From: Acidovorax sp. FHTAMBA
GTDB taxonomy: Bacteria > Pseudomonadota > Gammaproteobacteria > Burkholderiales > Burkholderiaceae_C
Length of the DNA stretch: 64,000 nucleotides
NCBI RefSeq assembly: GCF_038958875.1
Contig: NZ_CP152407.1
Location: 2,921,501 to 2,985,500, forward strand
Reading direction: 5' to 3'
Each line of letters opens with the position of its first letter. Within the stretch, counting starts at the first letter, position 1. Below are positions 39,710 to 50,960 of the stretch, piece after piece. The notes below the pieces were generated by a model, which worked only from the letters and a program-made list of their open reading frames with translations, searched no databases and had not been told where the DNA came from. Both the position numbers and the translations under genes were made by a program.

Positions 39710-42541
39710 ATGCGCATCGGAAAACTCAGCACGTGGCTCCTGCGGGGTACCTATCCCCGGCTCTATGGCGCCATCGTGCTCATCATCCTTTTGGTCAGTG
39801 CTGTGCGCTATCACTACCTGGTCGCCACGGAGACCGACGAAGTCCGTCGCCACGCCAGCAGCGAACTGCGCCGTGTGGGCGATGCCCTAATGCCATCGCT
39901 GGCAGACCTTCCACCTTCAGACAACGCAGCACGAGATCGGCTTCTGAACGACGCACTGGTGCGGTTTGGCCCGGTTGTTGAATCGCTGTCCTGGCAGCTG
40001 CCGGGCGCACCCGCCAGCGTGGCTACGGTGCCGCGATCACTCCCGGCAGCACCCGACTGGTTCACCGGCTGGGTAGACATCGATCCGCCCACCCAGCAGT
40101 TCGGGCACGGCCTGCCCGGCGGTCAATCGGCGCGCCTCACCGTGACGTTGCAGGCCGCGCCACTGATCAACCAGGTGTGGAAAACCGTGGTGGTCCAGGG
40201 GCGCATCTCCGCGATCAATATCTTCACCATCCTGTTTCTGCTCACGCTGCTGCTGCGCGCCAATGCGCGCACATTGCGCCGCCTGACCGAGGCGACCGAC
40301 GCTTTCCGCCAGGGCCGCCTGGACACGCGTATGCAAATGACCGGCACGCTGGAGTCGCGGGCGATGGCCGCCGCGTTCAACGACATGGCGGGCAAAATCC
40401 AGTCTCTGGTCCTGTCGCTGCGTGAAACCCAGCAGCAGCAAAGCGAGCAACTGCACTTCACCCGCCAACTGATTGATGCCCTGCCGCTGCCGGTATTTGT
40501 GCGCGATGCCGATGGCGCCTACCTGGACGTCAACCGCGCCTGGAAGCAGCTGTTCCATGTGCCCGCGGGTCCGGGCAATGCGCAATCGTCCAGCATGGCC
40601 TATCCGCCGGAGCTCTCGCCTGAACGCTCTTCGCAGATCGCCCAGGCGCAGGACAACGAAATCCGCATCTACCCGCCGCACCAGCAGGCCCCCAGGGACA
40701 TGGCGTATTTCGAGGCGCCGTTTACCACCACGCGGGGCAAGCTGGGCGGCACGATCGGCACCCTGGTCGACGTGACCGACCGCAAGCGGGCCCAGGAGGC
40801 CCTGCGCGCCGAAAAGGAACGGGCTGAAGTCACCCTGGCTTCCATCGGCGACGGCGTCATCACCACCGACCTCCATGGGCGTATCGAAACCATCAACGAG
40901 GCCGCCCAGCTCATGACCGGTTTCACCGCCGACCAGGCCCTGGGACGGCAGCTCGACGATGTCTTTCGCCTCCACGAAGACCAGGGCAGCCTGAGCGCCA
41001 GCGCCATGGCGGGGCGCGACACCGTGACCGGCGCCCTGCAGCCGACCACCCACGAAGTGCTGATCCACCGGTCCGGCGAGCGCTATGCGATCGAATACAC
41101 GGCATCAGCGATCCGCAAGGGCACCAGCGAAGCCGTGGGCTGTGTGCTGGTTTTCCGCGACGTCACCGAAACCCGCAACCTGCGCCACCAGATCTCGTGG
41201 CACGCCCGGCATGACGCGCTCACAGGCCTCTATAACCGGGCCGCACTGGCCGAGCGCCTGACCCATGCCATTTTCGTGGCGCGTCAACAGGGTTCGCTGC
41301 TGGCGGTTTGCATGCTGGACATCGACCACTTCCAGGTGGTCAATGACACCCACGGCAACCGCGTGGGAGACCGCCTGCTCAAGGAAACCGCGCGACGACT
41401 GGAGGCCTTCCTCTCGCCGCCGGATGTGACCGCCCGGATGGGGGGCGACGAATTCGTGCTGCTGCTCGGCGCACTGCCCGACGTGGCCGCCGTCGAGGCG
41501 CGCGTGGCCATGCTGATGGAACAGCTCGCCGCCCCCTATGCCATCGACGACCGACTTCTGCACACCACGGTGAGCGTGGGCATTGCCGTGTTTCCGCAGG
41601 ACGACGCCAACCCCGACACCCTGCTGCGCCACGCCGACCAGGCCATGTGCCAGGCCAAGAGCTTTGGCCGCAATCAGCTGCACGTGTTCGATGTGCAGCA
41701 CGACCACGCCGTACAAACCCAGCACACCCGCCAGACGGGCGTGGCGCGCGCACTGCACGCCGGCGAGCTGGTGCTGCACTACCAACCCAAAGTCAACCTG
41801 CGCACCGGCGAGATCCTGGGCCTTGAAGCCCTGCTGCGCTGGCAGCACCCCGAGCATGGTCTGGTGGGGCCGCAGCACGTATTGCCGCTGATCGAGGACG
41901 TAGAACTCCAGGTGGAGCTGGGCGAATGGGTTCTGCGCCAAGCCCTTGCCCAGATGCGGCAGTGGACCGATGCAGGCATGCTCTGGGAGGTCAGCGTGAA
42001 CATCGCCGCCACGCACTTTCACAAGGTCAACTTTGTGGAACGGCTCAAGGACATCCTGCAGACCTGCCCCGAAGTCTCGCCGTCCCGGCTGGAACTGGAA
42101 ATCCTGGAATCCGCCGCCCTGCAGGACATGCAGTACATGCGCCACATGATGCAAAGCTGCCAGGCGCTTGGAGTCCGGTTTGCCCTGGATGACTTCGGCA
42201 CCGGCTATTCATCGCTTTCTTACCTCAAGCGCCTGCGGGCGGACACGATCAAGATCGACCAGACTTTCGTGCAGGGCATTCTGGAAGACGGGGACGATCT
42301 CACGCTGGTCAGCGCCATCATCGCGCTGGCGGGAGCCTTCGGGCGGCATGTGGTGGCTGAGGGCGTGGAGACACCCCAGCAAGCCGCGAAACTGCTGGAT
42401 CTCGGCTGCGAGCGCGCGCAGGGGTTCGGGATTGCCCGACCCATGCCAGCGCACGAGGTGCTGGCGTGGGCGCGCGAGCACAGCGCCCGCCACGCCTCCA
42501 AGGTCATTCAGACGGCAGCCAAGCGGCCTGCTTCACTCTGA
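39710..42541 (+). CDS. Membrane PAS-GGDEF-EAL c-di-GMP signalling protein
   Basis: 943 residues. Membrane segments at about 17-36 (AIVLIILLVSAVRYHYLV) and 168-188 (INIFTILFLLTLLLRA) enclose a periplasmic sensor. A HAMP-like linker and two PAS domains (about 250-365, 370-490) follow. The GGDEF domain has intact G578-G-D-E-F582, but the inhibitory I-site RxxD is replaced by SPPD. The EAL domain starts at E706 (EALLRW) and has DDFGTGYSSLSYLKRL. Both enzymatic activities look possible. ATG 39710 lies after a G-rich run. Confidence 0.92.
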   Translation: MRIGKLSTWLLRGTYPRLYGAIVLIILLVSAVRYHYLVATETDEVRRHASSELRRVGDALMPSLADLPPSDNAARDRLLNDALVRFGPVVESLSWQLPGAPASVATVPRSLPAAPDWFTGWVDIDPPTQQFGHGLPGGQSARLTVTLQAAPLINQVWKTVVVQGRISAINIFTILFLLTLLLRANARTLRRLTEATDAFRQGRLDTRMQMTGTLESRAMAAAFNDMAGKIQSLVLSLRETQQQQSEQLHFTRQLIDALPLPVFVRDADGAYLDVNRAWKQLFHVPAGPGNAQSSSMAYPPELSPERSSQIAQAQDNEIRIYPPHQQAPRDMAYFEAPFTTTRGKLGGTIGTLVDVTDRKRAQEALRAEKERAEVTLASIGDGVITTDLHGRIETINEAAQLMTGFTADQALGRQLDDVFRLHEDQGSLSASAMAGRDTVTGALQPTTHEVLIHRSGERYAIEYTASAIRKGTSEAVGCVLVFRDVTETRNLRHQISWHARHDALTGLYNRAALAERLTHAIFVARQQGSLLAVCMLDIDHFQVVNDTHGNRVGDRLLKETARRLEAFLSPPDVTARMGGDEFVLLLGALPDVAAVEARVAMLMEQLAAPYAIDDRLLHTTVSVGIAVFPQDDANPDTLLRHADQAMCQAKSFGRNQLHVFDVQHDHAVQTQHTRQTGVARALHAGELVLHYQPKVNLRTGEILGLEALLRWQHPEHGLVGPQHVLPLIEDVELQVELGEWVLRQALAQMRQWTDAGMLWEVSVNIAATHFHKVNFVERLKDILQTCPEVSPSRLELEILESAALQDMQYMRHMMQSCQALGVRFALDDFGTGYSSLSYLKRLRADTIKIDQTFVQGILEDGDDLTLVSAIIALAGAFGRHVVAEGVETPQQAAKLLDLGCERAQGFGIARPMPAHEVLAWAREHSARHASKVIQTAAKRPASL

Positions 42542-42550
42542 CGCCGGCAA

Positions 42551-43714
42551 TTACAGCGGGTCAACAGCCTTCATATCCGGCCGCTCCAGCCACTCCGCCC
42601 ATTCCTGTGCCAACTGCTGGCTGGCCCGTGTCGCCGCCCGCCATGCCTTGGCGCGGGACGCGCTATCGGCGCCGTAGTGGGTGAAATCGTTGCGGTCGGG
42701 AAGTTTGCCATTAGGCAGGGTGCGTACCCAGTCAGGACATGGGGACAACACCACCATGCTGTCGAGTGCAGCGGTGGATTTGTGGCGCCACTTGAGGCTT
42801 TTGTCGAGCCAGCCGGGCACCACGCGGTGCTGGAAGTGGGGGTACAGCACGAGGCTGCCCATTGCGCTTGCGGCTCCCAATTTCAGGTCATTTTTGCCTT
42901 CAGCGCTTGATGGATAAGCGCTTGCAGCTATCATTTTTGCACTTTCACCATGCTGCTTTCCGTAGGCCAGGTGCAGGTGATAGTCGGTAATGCCCCCGTC
43001 CCAGTACGCGCCGGGCGGCGCTCCCGGGATGTTGTGTACGGCCTGCAGCACAAACGGAATGGAGCAGCTCGCTTGCAGGGCCTGCATGAAGTTGTCCGCC
43101 GTGAGCCCGACCTGACGGGTGCGGTAGTCGGTGGTGGCAAATGGCAAGGCCGCACCGGCGGAGGAAAACACCACGCGCTCCAGCCAGGCGCCCATGGCCT
43201 TGCGGTGCACGGTGTTGGTGAGAAAAGCGCCCAGATAGCCCAGGGGCGTGGCGACACGGTGTTCGCGGCCCAGCAAATGCCGCCCGCGCGACGTGACGAT
43301 GTGCAGGTGGTAACGGGAGTGGTTCAGCACCTCGCCGACACGCCCGCCATAGAACGCCTCCAGGTTCTGCCCGAATCGCTCGCTGACATGGGCCGCCGTG
43401 GGGCGCGTCTTGCCGGGAGGAAGCTCGTAGTCCTGGTGGATGTAGTCGTGCTCCAGGCGCTCAAACGCCGCCACGGACGCATCCAGGCACGCCGTGGCCA
43501 TGCGCCATGCGCCAATCGAAGCGCCCACCAGATGAACCGGCTGTTGCGAGCGCGGCAGCCAGTCGCCAAAGATGAACCGGTCGAGCGGTCCGAGGATGAG
43601 GCCTTTGGGCCCGCCGGCGGCGGCAGGGATGACCGCCACATCAGACGGCTGCAGGCCGCGTTGTTCAAGGTGCTGGCGGGCGACGGGGCCGGCATGGATG
43701 CGCAGGGCTTTCAT
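42551..43714 (-). CDS. Patatin-like phospholipase
   Basis: 387 residues. The nucleophile elbow is VHLVGASIGAWRMA and the dyad aspartate lies in YWDGGITDYHLHLAY; PAAAGGPKGLILGPLDRFIF is the glycine-rich oxyanion part. It probably hydrolyses acyl lipids in the cytoplasm. The start at 43714 (MKALRIHAGP) was chosen; the open frame further upstream overlaps the HDOD gene in another frame. An in-frame dispersed repeat (42889-42942) encodes MIAASAYPSSAEGK within the protein. Convergent with the GGDEF-EAL gene. Confidence 0.88.
   Translation of the reverse strand: MKALRIHAGPVARQHLEQRGLQPSDVAVIPAAAGGPKGLILGPLDRFIFGDWLPRSQQPVHLVGASIGAWRMATACLDASVAAFERLEHDYIHQDYELPPGKTRPTAAHVSERFGQNLEAFYGGRVGEVLNHSRYHLHIVTSRGRHLLGREHRVATPLGYLGAFLTNTVHRKAMGAWLERVVFSSAGAALPFATTDYRTRQVGLTADNFMQALQASCSIPFVLQAVHNIPGAPPGAYWDGGITDYHLHLAYGKQHGESAKMIAASAYPSSAEGKNDLKLGAASAMGSLVLYPHFQHRVVPGWLDKSLKWRHKSTAALDSMVVLSPCPDWVRTLPNGKLPDRNDFTHYGADSASRAKAWRAATRASQQLAQEWAEWLERPDMKAVDPL
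42889..42942. repeat. Dispersed palindromic repeat, copy 6 (inside the patatin gene)
   Basis: TTCAGCGCTTGATGGATAAG, then CGCTTGCAGCTATCA on the plus strand. It is read on the minus strand as K-M-I-A-A-S-A-Y-P-S-S-A-E-G-K, without a stop. The copy is nearly consensus, suggesting that it arrived recently compared with copy 1. Confidence 0.8.
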
Positions 43715-43796
43715 GGGCGGCATTGTCGCAGTGCACGGCGCCGTGCTGTGCTGTGGCATGGCCCAGGCAGGGCTGCACTCGCACCCCCTGCCCGGC

Positions 43797-44624
43797 TCAC
43801 ACCACGTAGTCTGCGACTTCCGGTTTGGCCGTCCAGTCAATCGGGTCTTGCTGAAGCACCATGTCGATGTCCAGGCCCAGAGGCAGCCCCACCTCTGCCG
43901 GGAAGGAAACCGCCAGCTCCTTCTCGCCCAGCTCGGCCTCACGGGCGCGGGCGCGCCAGGCGGCGAGGTGGATGACACCCGCCAGGGGCTCGTAGGCATT
44001 GTTGTCAAACGGTGCCCCCTGGTGCTGCATGGCGTCCACCAGCACTTCCGGCAGGCGCCAGCGGCGGGCCAGGCCGGCGGTGACATGGCCGAAGCTGTAG
44101 CCAAAGATGCGTTGTTCGATCTTGCCCCGCCGCATGTCGAACGGGGCCACCAGCGTGTTGACCGACTGGGCTTTTTCCGGATCGGCCAGGTGGATCACCA
44201 GCTCACCCAGCGCGTGCAGCAGCCCCGCCGTGTAGGCAGTCGTCTGGTTTTGCAGCGTCAGCCCTGCCAGGGACCGCGCGAGCTTGGCCGTGTTGAGGCT
44301 GTAGCGCCAGAACTGCTGCATGTTGACCCCGGGCACCGAACGCGAGGTGGTACCCAGCGGCGCCGTGGTGACCAGCGAACGCACCTGGGCCGTCCCCAGC
44401 AAGGCCAGCGCCTCGGGGATGTTGGCAATCTGCCGGGGCACCTGGAACGTGTGGGAGTTGGCCAGCTCCAGCAGCCGCCCGGCGAGTGCCGGATCCGAGC
44501 CAAAGAGCTTGTTCAGGCGGCGCAGGCTGGGCTCTTCATGGGCCAGCTCGCTCATCAGCAGCGCCACGGCGCGCGGAAGGCTGGGCAGGGCCACGGGTTC
44601 GGCCAGCAGTGCGTTCAACTCCAT
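43797..44624 (-). CDS. HDOD-domain signalling protein
   Basis: 275 residues covering one HDOD domain (LPSLPRAVALLMSELAHEEP, SDPALAGRLLELANSHTF, NIPEALALLGTAQVRSLVTT, AGLLHALGELVIHLADPEKA). The residues that bind metal in HD phosphodiesterases are not all conserved, as usual for HDOD. Such proteins act in regulatory networks, often with c-di-GMP. Separated from the patatin gene by 82 bp and from tex by 57 bp; it may have its own promoter. Confidence 0.88.
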   Translation of the reverse strand: MELNALLAEPVALPSLPRAVALLMSELAHEEPSLRRLNKLFGSDPALAGRLLELANSHTFQVPRQIANIPEALALLGTAQVRSLVTTAPLGTTSRSVPGVNMQQFWRYSLNTAKLARSLAGLTLQNQTTAYTAGLLHALGELVIHLADPEKAQSVNTLVAPFDMRRGKIEQRIFGYSFGHVTAGLARRWRLPEVLVDAMQHQGAPFDNNAYEPLAGVIHLAAWRARAREAELGEKELAVSFPAEVGLPLGLDIDMVLQQDPIDWTAKPEVADYVV

Positions 44625-44681
44625 GGGGTGTGGGCGCGGGGGTTAAGGTGCGGCGATTATGGCCCCCACACCCCACCGTCA

Positions 44682-47051
<2,370 letters not shown>

Positions 47052-47212
47052 GTGTGGGCAAACTCTCTGAGACTCAGTCAAAACGAACAAAAACGCGAAG
47101 CGCGGGAGTTTGCCACAGCGCTTGCGACCATCGCCGCCCCGCCCCGAAAGCAGGCCGCGCTGTCTAGAATGCACAGCCCAAGCCTTCAGGACCCACCCGC
47201 TTGTACCCCTCC

Positions 47213-47623
47213 ATGCAGCCCCTGCCTTTCCCCATCCGCACGGAATGCCCGCCGGGCGCCTGTGTCTGCGACCGGGATGCGCTGCTGCAATCCCCGAACG
47301 CCGACGTTGATGCCCGCATCCTGCAGCTCACCCAGGCCGAGGAGAAAAAGCTGCTGCAGCGGCTGGAGAACATCACCAGCCTTGCCGACCTGCGGCGCCT
47401 GCAAGACCGCATGGAGCAGCAACTGGGCTTGCGCCTGACCATTGCACCCAGCCCGAATGAGGTGCGCACGCTGCGCGGCATCACCATCCTGGTCCATGAG
47501 CAGCGGGGCCTGTGCCGCAAGACACGCCAGGCCATCCCGGCCGCCATCAAGAAGGGCATGGACCAGCGGCCGGAGATCACGTACGAGCTGTTGAACGAAG
47601 GCGGGCTGTTCTCCGGGCTGTAA
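47213..47623 (+). CDS. Conserved hypothetical protein
   Basis: 136 residues, function not recognised. The N terminus has three close cysteines (ECPPGACVCDRDAL). The middle is helical (TQAEEKKLLQRLENITSLAD, LRRLQDRMEQQLGL), and the C-terminal part has VRTLRGITILVHEQRGLCRK. It could be a small metal- or nucleic-acid-associated protein. No clear Shine-Dalgarno sequence precedes the ATG at 47213. An in-frame TTG lies at 47201. Confidence 0.65.
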   Translation: MQPLPFPIRTECPPGACVCDRDALLQSPNADVDARILQLTQAEEKKLLQRLENITSLADLRRLQDRMEQQLGLRLTIAPSPNEVRTLRGITILVHEQRGLCRKTRQAIPAAIKKGMDQRPEITYELLNEGGLFSGL

Positions 47624-47664
47624 CGCTGCGCTGCCCCGCCCCCTGACCTATCGCAACGCACCGC

Positions 47665-48777
47665 ATGCAAGACGACCTGTTCGGCACCGATGTCCCGAGG
47701 CCCCCTGCACCCGAGCGGCGGCCCATCCTGCCCGCCCAGGCCGATGCCGCTGAGGCTGAAGCTGAAGCTGCTGATCTGGCCAAAGCGCCTGCCCGGCGCA
47801 AACGCTCTGGCCAGGTCACCGCCATCACGCCCGACGATGCACTTCGTGCGCTGGCAGCCGCCCTGCCCCCACGGCTGCGCCTGGGCACGTCCAGCTGGAG
47901 CTACCCGGGCTGGCAAGGGCTGGTGTGGGAGGGCGAGCATTCCGAGACGCAGCTGTCCAAACAGGGCCTGGCGGTGTATGCCCAGCACCCGTTGATGCGC
48001 ACGGTGAGCATCGACCGCAGCTTTTACCGCCCGCTCACCGTCAGCGAGTACGAACGCTATGCCTCGCAGGTGCCCGACGACTTCCGGTTTGTGGTGAAGG
48101 CACCCAGTGTGGTCACGGACGCCCTGGTGCGCAGCGAAGTCGGCCGGGGCCGCCAGGCCAACCCGGTATTTTTGAGCCCCGAACTGGCGCGCAGCGAGTT
48201 CGTGGAGCCCGCGCTGCAAGGCCTGGGGCACAAGCTGGGCGCGCTGGTGTTTCAGCTCAGCCCCCTGCCGCTGGCGCAGCTGGACCGCATGCCCCTGCTG
48301 CTGGATCGCCTGCGCGCCATGCTGCTCGTACAGCCCGCACTGACGCGGCTGGCACCCGATGGCGTGATCGCTGTGGAGGTGCGCGACCCCGAATGGCTGA
48401 CCCCCGACTTTGCGGCGGTGCTGCGCGAGACCGGCGCCACCTACTGCCTGGGCCTGCATGCCAAGATGCCCCCGCTGCCGCAACAGCTGCCCCTGCTGCG
48501 CGCGCTGTGGCCCGGCCCGCTCGTGTGCCGCTGGAACCTCAACCCCGTGCATGGCCCGTATGGATATGAAGAGGCCGAGCGCCTGTACACCCCCTATGAC
48601 CGCCTGCAACACCCTGACCTGCCCACCCGCGCCGAGCTGGCCAGCGTGGTTGCGGGCGTCACCCGGCGGGGGCAGAACGCGTATGTGGCGATCAGCAACC
48701 ACGCCGAGGGTTGCGCGCCGCGCACGGTGCGTGCCCTGGCCGAGGCCGTTGCGGCCGCCACTGCAGCGGGGCGCTGA
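47665..48777 (+). CDS. DUF72 family protein
   Basis: 370 residues. A charged, Ala-rich N terminus of about 65 residues precedes the DUF72 TIM-barrel (LRLGTSSWSYPGWQGLVWEG, TVSIDRSFYRPLTVSEYERY, VPDDFRFVVKAPSVVTDALV, YVAISNHAEGCAPRTVRALA). The biochemical role of DUF72 proteins is not established. The gene is 41 bp after the small Cys-rich gene and may share a transcript. Confidence 0.88.
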   Translation: MQDDLFGTDVPRPPAPERRPILPAQADAAEAEAEAADLAKAPARRKRSGQVTAITPDDALRALAAALPPRLRLGTSSWSYPGWQGLVWEGEHSETQLSKQGLAVYAQHPLMRTVSIDRSFYRPLTVSEYERYASQVPDDFRFVVKAPSVVTDALVRSEVGRGRQANPVFLSPELARSEFVEPALQGLGHKLGALVFQLSPLPLAQLDRMPLLLDRLRAMLLVQPALTRLAPDGVIAVEVRDPEWLTPDFAAVLRETGATYCLGLHAKMPPLPQQLPLLRALWPGPLVCRWNLNPVHGPYGYEEAERLYTPYDRLQHPDLPTRAELASVVAGVTRRGQNAYVAISNHAEGCAPRTVRALAEAVAAATAAGR

Positions 48778-48881
48778 ACTCCGCGTGTAGGACGCGGATC
48801 ACGCTCGCCGAAACGGCGCGCCGACATCGCCGGCAAGCGCGTCCCGGCACCATGGCAACAGATTCACTTGGGTGTATTGCC

Positions 48882-49166
48882 ATGAACCTGCCTCAAAAAA
48901 TTCAAGATATCAAACAGTGGGACGACGCACGCCCCGGTTTCGTCGGTGAGCACTGGTTGGTGCTGGGCGCCGGTGTACTGCTAATGCGCCGGGCCGGCCG
49001 CAGCCGGGGCCTGGTGGGGCGCTTGCTCGGCCGCGCAGTCGGTGGCGCATTGATTGCCCGTGCCGCGTCGGGGCGCGACGGGGTCGCAAGCAAGCTTGCG
49101 CGCGTGGCGTCGGCAGCGGGTGGTTTGCCCCGTCCTGCGGGGCGCGCCGGCAAATCTGGCAGCTGA
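48882..49166 (+). CDS. Small basic hypothetical protein
   Basis: 94 residues: MNLPQKIQDIKQWDDARPGF, then VGEHWLVLGAGVLLMRRAG and an Arg/Ala/Gly-rich C terminus. The central hydrophobic stretch (LVLGAGVLLM) may be one short membrane segment. No family is recognised. Start at 48882; an alternative ATG at 48852. It lies 9 bp before the histidine phosphatase gene. Confidence 0.55.
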   Translation: MNLPQKIQDIKQWDDARPGFVGEHWLVLGAGVLLMRRAGRSRGLVGRLLGRAVGGALIARAASGRDGVASKLARVASAAGGLPRPAGRAGKSGS

Positions 49167-49175
49167 TCCGACGCC

Positions 49176-49943
49176 ATGGAAACCCGCTGGCCCGACATGC
49201 TGTGGGTGGTGCGCCACGGCCAAAGCGCAGGCAATGTGGCGCGCGATGCAGCCGAGCTTGCACGGCATCACACCATTGACATCGCATGGCGCGACATCGA
49301 TGTGCCGCTGTCAGAACTGGGGGAGCAGCAGTCGGCTGCACTGGGCGAATGGTTTGGCCAGGCGCTGGTGCACGAACAGCCGCAGGTGATTTTGTGTTCG
49401 CCGTACGTGCGCGCCGTGCAGACAGCGAGGCTGGTGGCGCAGCACAGCCGCCTGGAGCACGTAACGCTGCGCCTGGACGAGCGGCTGCGCGAAAAGGAGT
49501 TCGGCATTCTGGACCGGCTCACCAAGTGGGGCATCGAACAACACCATGCCCAGCTGGCCGAACAGCGGGCCCATGTGGGCAAGTTTTACTTCAGGCCACC
49601 CGGTGGCGAGAGCTGGTGCGACGTGATCCTGCGCCTGCGCAGCCTGCAGGAAATGGTGACGCGCGAATACGCAGGGCAGCGCGTACTCATCGTGGCGCAC
49701 CAGGTCATCGTCAACTGTGTGCGCTACTTGATCGAGCAGATGGACGAGCAGCAGATTCTGGACATCGACCGCCAGGGCGACGTACCCAACTGCGCCGTCA
49801 CCACTTACCGCGCCCTCCGCACTGCCGAGGGGCGCGCCGATGCAGGCATGCAGCTGGTGCAGGCAAACTTTCTGGCGCCGCTGCGCAATACCCGCACCCC
49901 CGTGACGCGCGAGCCCGACGCCGCGGCTGCTCCCAAGCCTTGA
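49176..49943 (+). CDS. Histidine phosphatase (phosphoglycerate-mutase-like)
   Basis: 255 residues. The phospho-acceptor motif is VVRHGQSAGNVA, the second histidine is in VLIVAHQVIVNCVRY, and arginines are in SPYVRAVQTARLV. DERLREKEFGILDRLTKWGI resembles the acid-donor region. Substrate unknown; cobalamin or sugar-phosphate phosphatase are possible. It precedes nnrD by 3 bp. Confidence 0.88.
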   Translation: METRWPDMLWVVRHGQSAGNVARDAAELARHHTIDIAWRDIDVPLSELGEQQSAALGEWFGQALVHEQPQVILCSPYVRAVQTARLVAQHSRLEHVTLRLDERLREKEFGILDRLTKWGIEQHHAQLAEQRAHVGKFYFRPPGGESWCDVILRLRSLQEMVTREYAGQRVLIVAHQVIVNCVRYLIEQMDEQQILDIDRQGDVPNCAVTTYRALRTAEGRADAGMQLVQANFLAPLRNTRTPVTREPDAAAAPKP

Positions 49944-49946
49944 CGC

Positions 49947-50870
49947 ATGGCCTCCCCCGCCCCACGCACACCCCGCCCCCGGGCCTTGACCGAGGCCTTG
50001 CTGCGCCGCTGGCCATTGCCGGCGCCCGGCGACGATGCCGACAAGGAGCAGCGCGGCCATGTGCTGGTGGTGGCCGGCAGCCACGAGATGCCCGGCGCAG
50101 CGCTGTTGGCTGCCGTTGCGGCCCTGCGCGCCGGCGCTGGCAAGCTGACGGTGGCGGCGCCCGAGCGGGTGGCGCAAGGCCTGGCACTGGCCATACCGGA
50201 AGCGCGCGTGATGGGCCTGGCCGAAACCCGCGCTGGCGGGTTTGCTGCGCGCGACTGCGAGCGTCTGGGCCCTCTGGCCGATCGCGTGAGCGCCGTGGTG
50301 CTGGGCCCGGGCATGCTGGACGAGGCCCGCAGCGTGGCGTTCGTGCGCGCAATGCTGCCGCTGTTTCGGCAGAGCACGGTGGTGCTTGATGCACTTGCGA
50401 TGTCGGTGGTGCGCGACGCCCTGCCGCTCACACAACCCGTGGTGATGACGCCGCACGCCGGCGAAATGGCCCACCTGACCGGCGACACCAAAGAGGCCGT
50501 ACTGGCGCAACCGCTTCAGGCCGCGTTGGCTGGCGCCCGGCGCTGGGGCGCTTGTGTTGCCCTCAAGGGCAGCACCACCTTCATTGCGCAGCCCGATGGA
50601 ACCGCTCTGCGTTTTGCAGGCGGAACACCCGGCCTGGCCACCTCGGGCTCCGGCGACACGCTGGCCGGGCTGATCGGTGGACTGGCCGCGCGCGGCGCCG
50701 CCCCCCTGCACGCATGCGCCTGGGGCGTTTGGCTGCATGCACGGGCCGGCATTGCGCTGGCGCAGGACCAGGGCAGCCTTGGGTACCTGGCACGGGAGCT
50801 TTCGGCCCAGGTGCCGGCCCTGATCCACGCGCTGGCACCCCGCCCCGGCGGCGGGTTACGCAGGGGTTGA
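49947..50870 (+). CDS. nnrD: ADP-dependent NAD(P)H-hydrate dehydratase
   Basis: A 307-residue repair enzyme that dehydrates damaged NAD(P)H hydrates. Family motifs are HVLVVAGSHEMPGAALLAAV, VMTPHAGEMAHLTGD, and the C-terminal nucleotide-binding GLATSGSGDTLAGLIGGLAA. Only the dehydratase domain is present; the epimerase (NnrE) that is often fused is missing here and may be elsewhere. It follows the phosphatase closely. Confidence 0.92.
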   Translation: MASPAPRTPRPRALTEALLRRWPLPAPGDDADKEQRGHVLVVAGSHEMPGAALLAAVAALRAGAGKLTVAAPERVAQGLALAIPEARVMGLAETRAGGFAARDCERLGPLADRVSAVVLGPGMLDEARSVAFVRAMLPLFRQSTVVLDALAMSVVRDALPLTQPVVMTPHAGEMAHLTGDTKEAVLAQPLQAALAGARRWGACVALKGSTTFIAQPDGTALRFAGGTPGLATSGSGDTLAGLIGGLAARGAAPLHACAWGVWLHARAGIALAQDQGSLGYLARELSAQVPALIHALAPRPGGGLRRG

Positions 50871-50897
50871 TGCGGCCAACACCGTACCAAACAAGTG

Positions 50898-50952
50898 CCA
50901 AAAAGGCCTCCGACGCTTGATGGATAAGCGCCAGCAGCTATCAAATAAATAG
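50898..50952. repeat. Dispersed palindromic repeat, copy 7
   Basis: AAAAAGGCCTCCGACGCTTG, then GATAAGCGCCAGCAGCTATC. It fills the space between the convergent nnrD and the MFS gene and is close to consensus in an inverted orientation. Confidence 0.8.
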
Positions 50953-50960
50953 TGAAGGCA

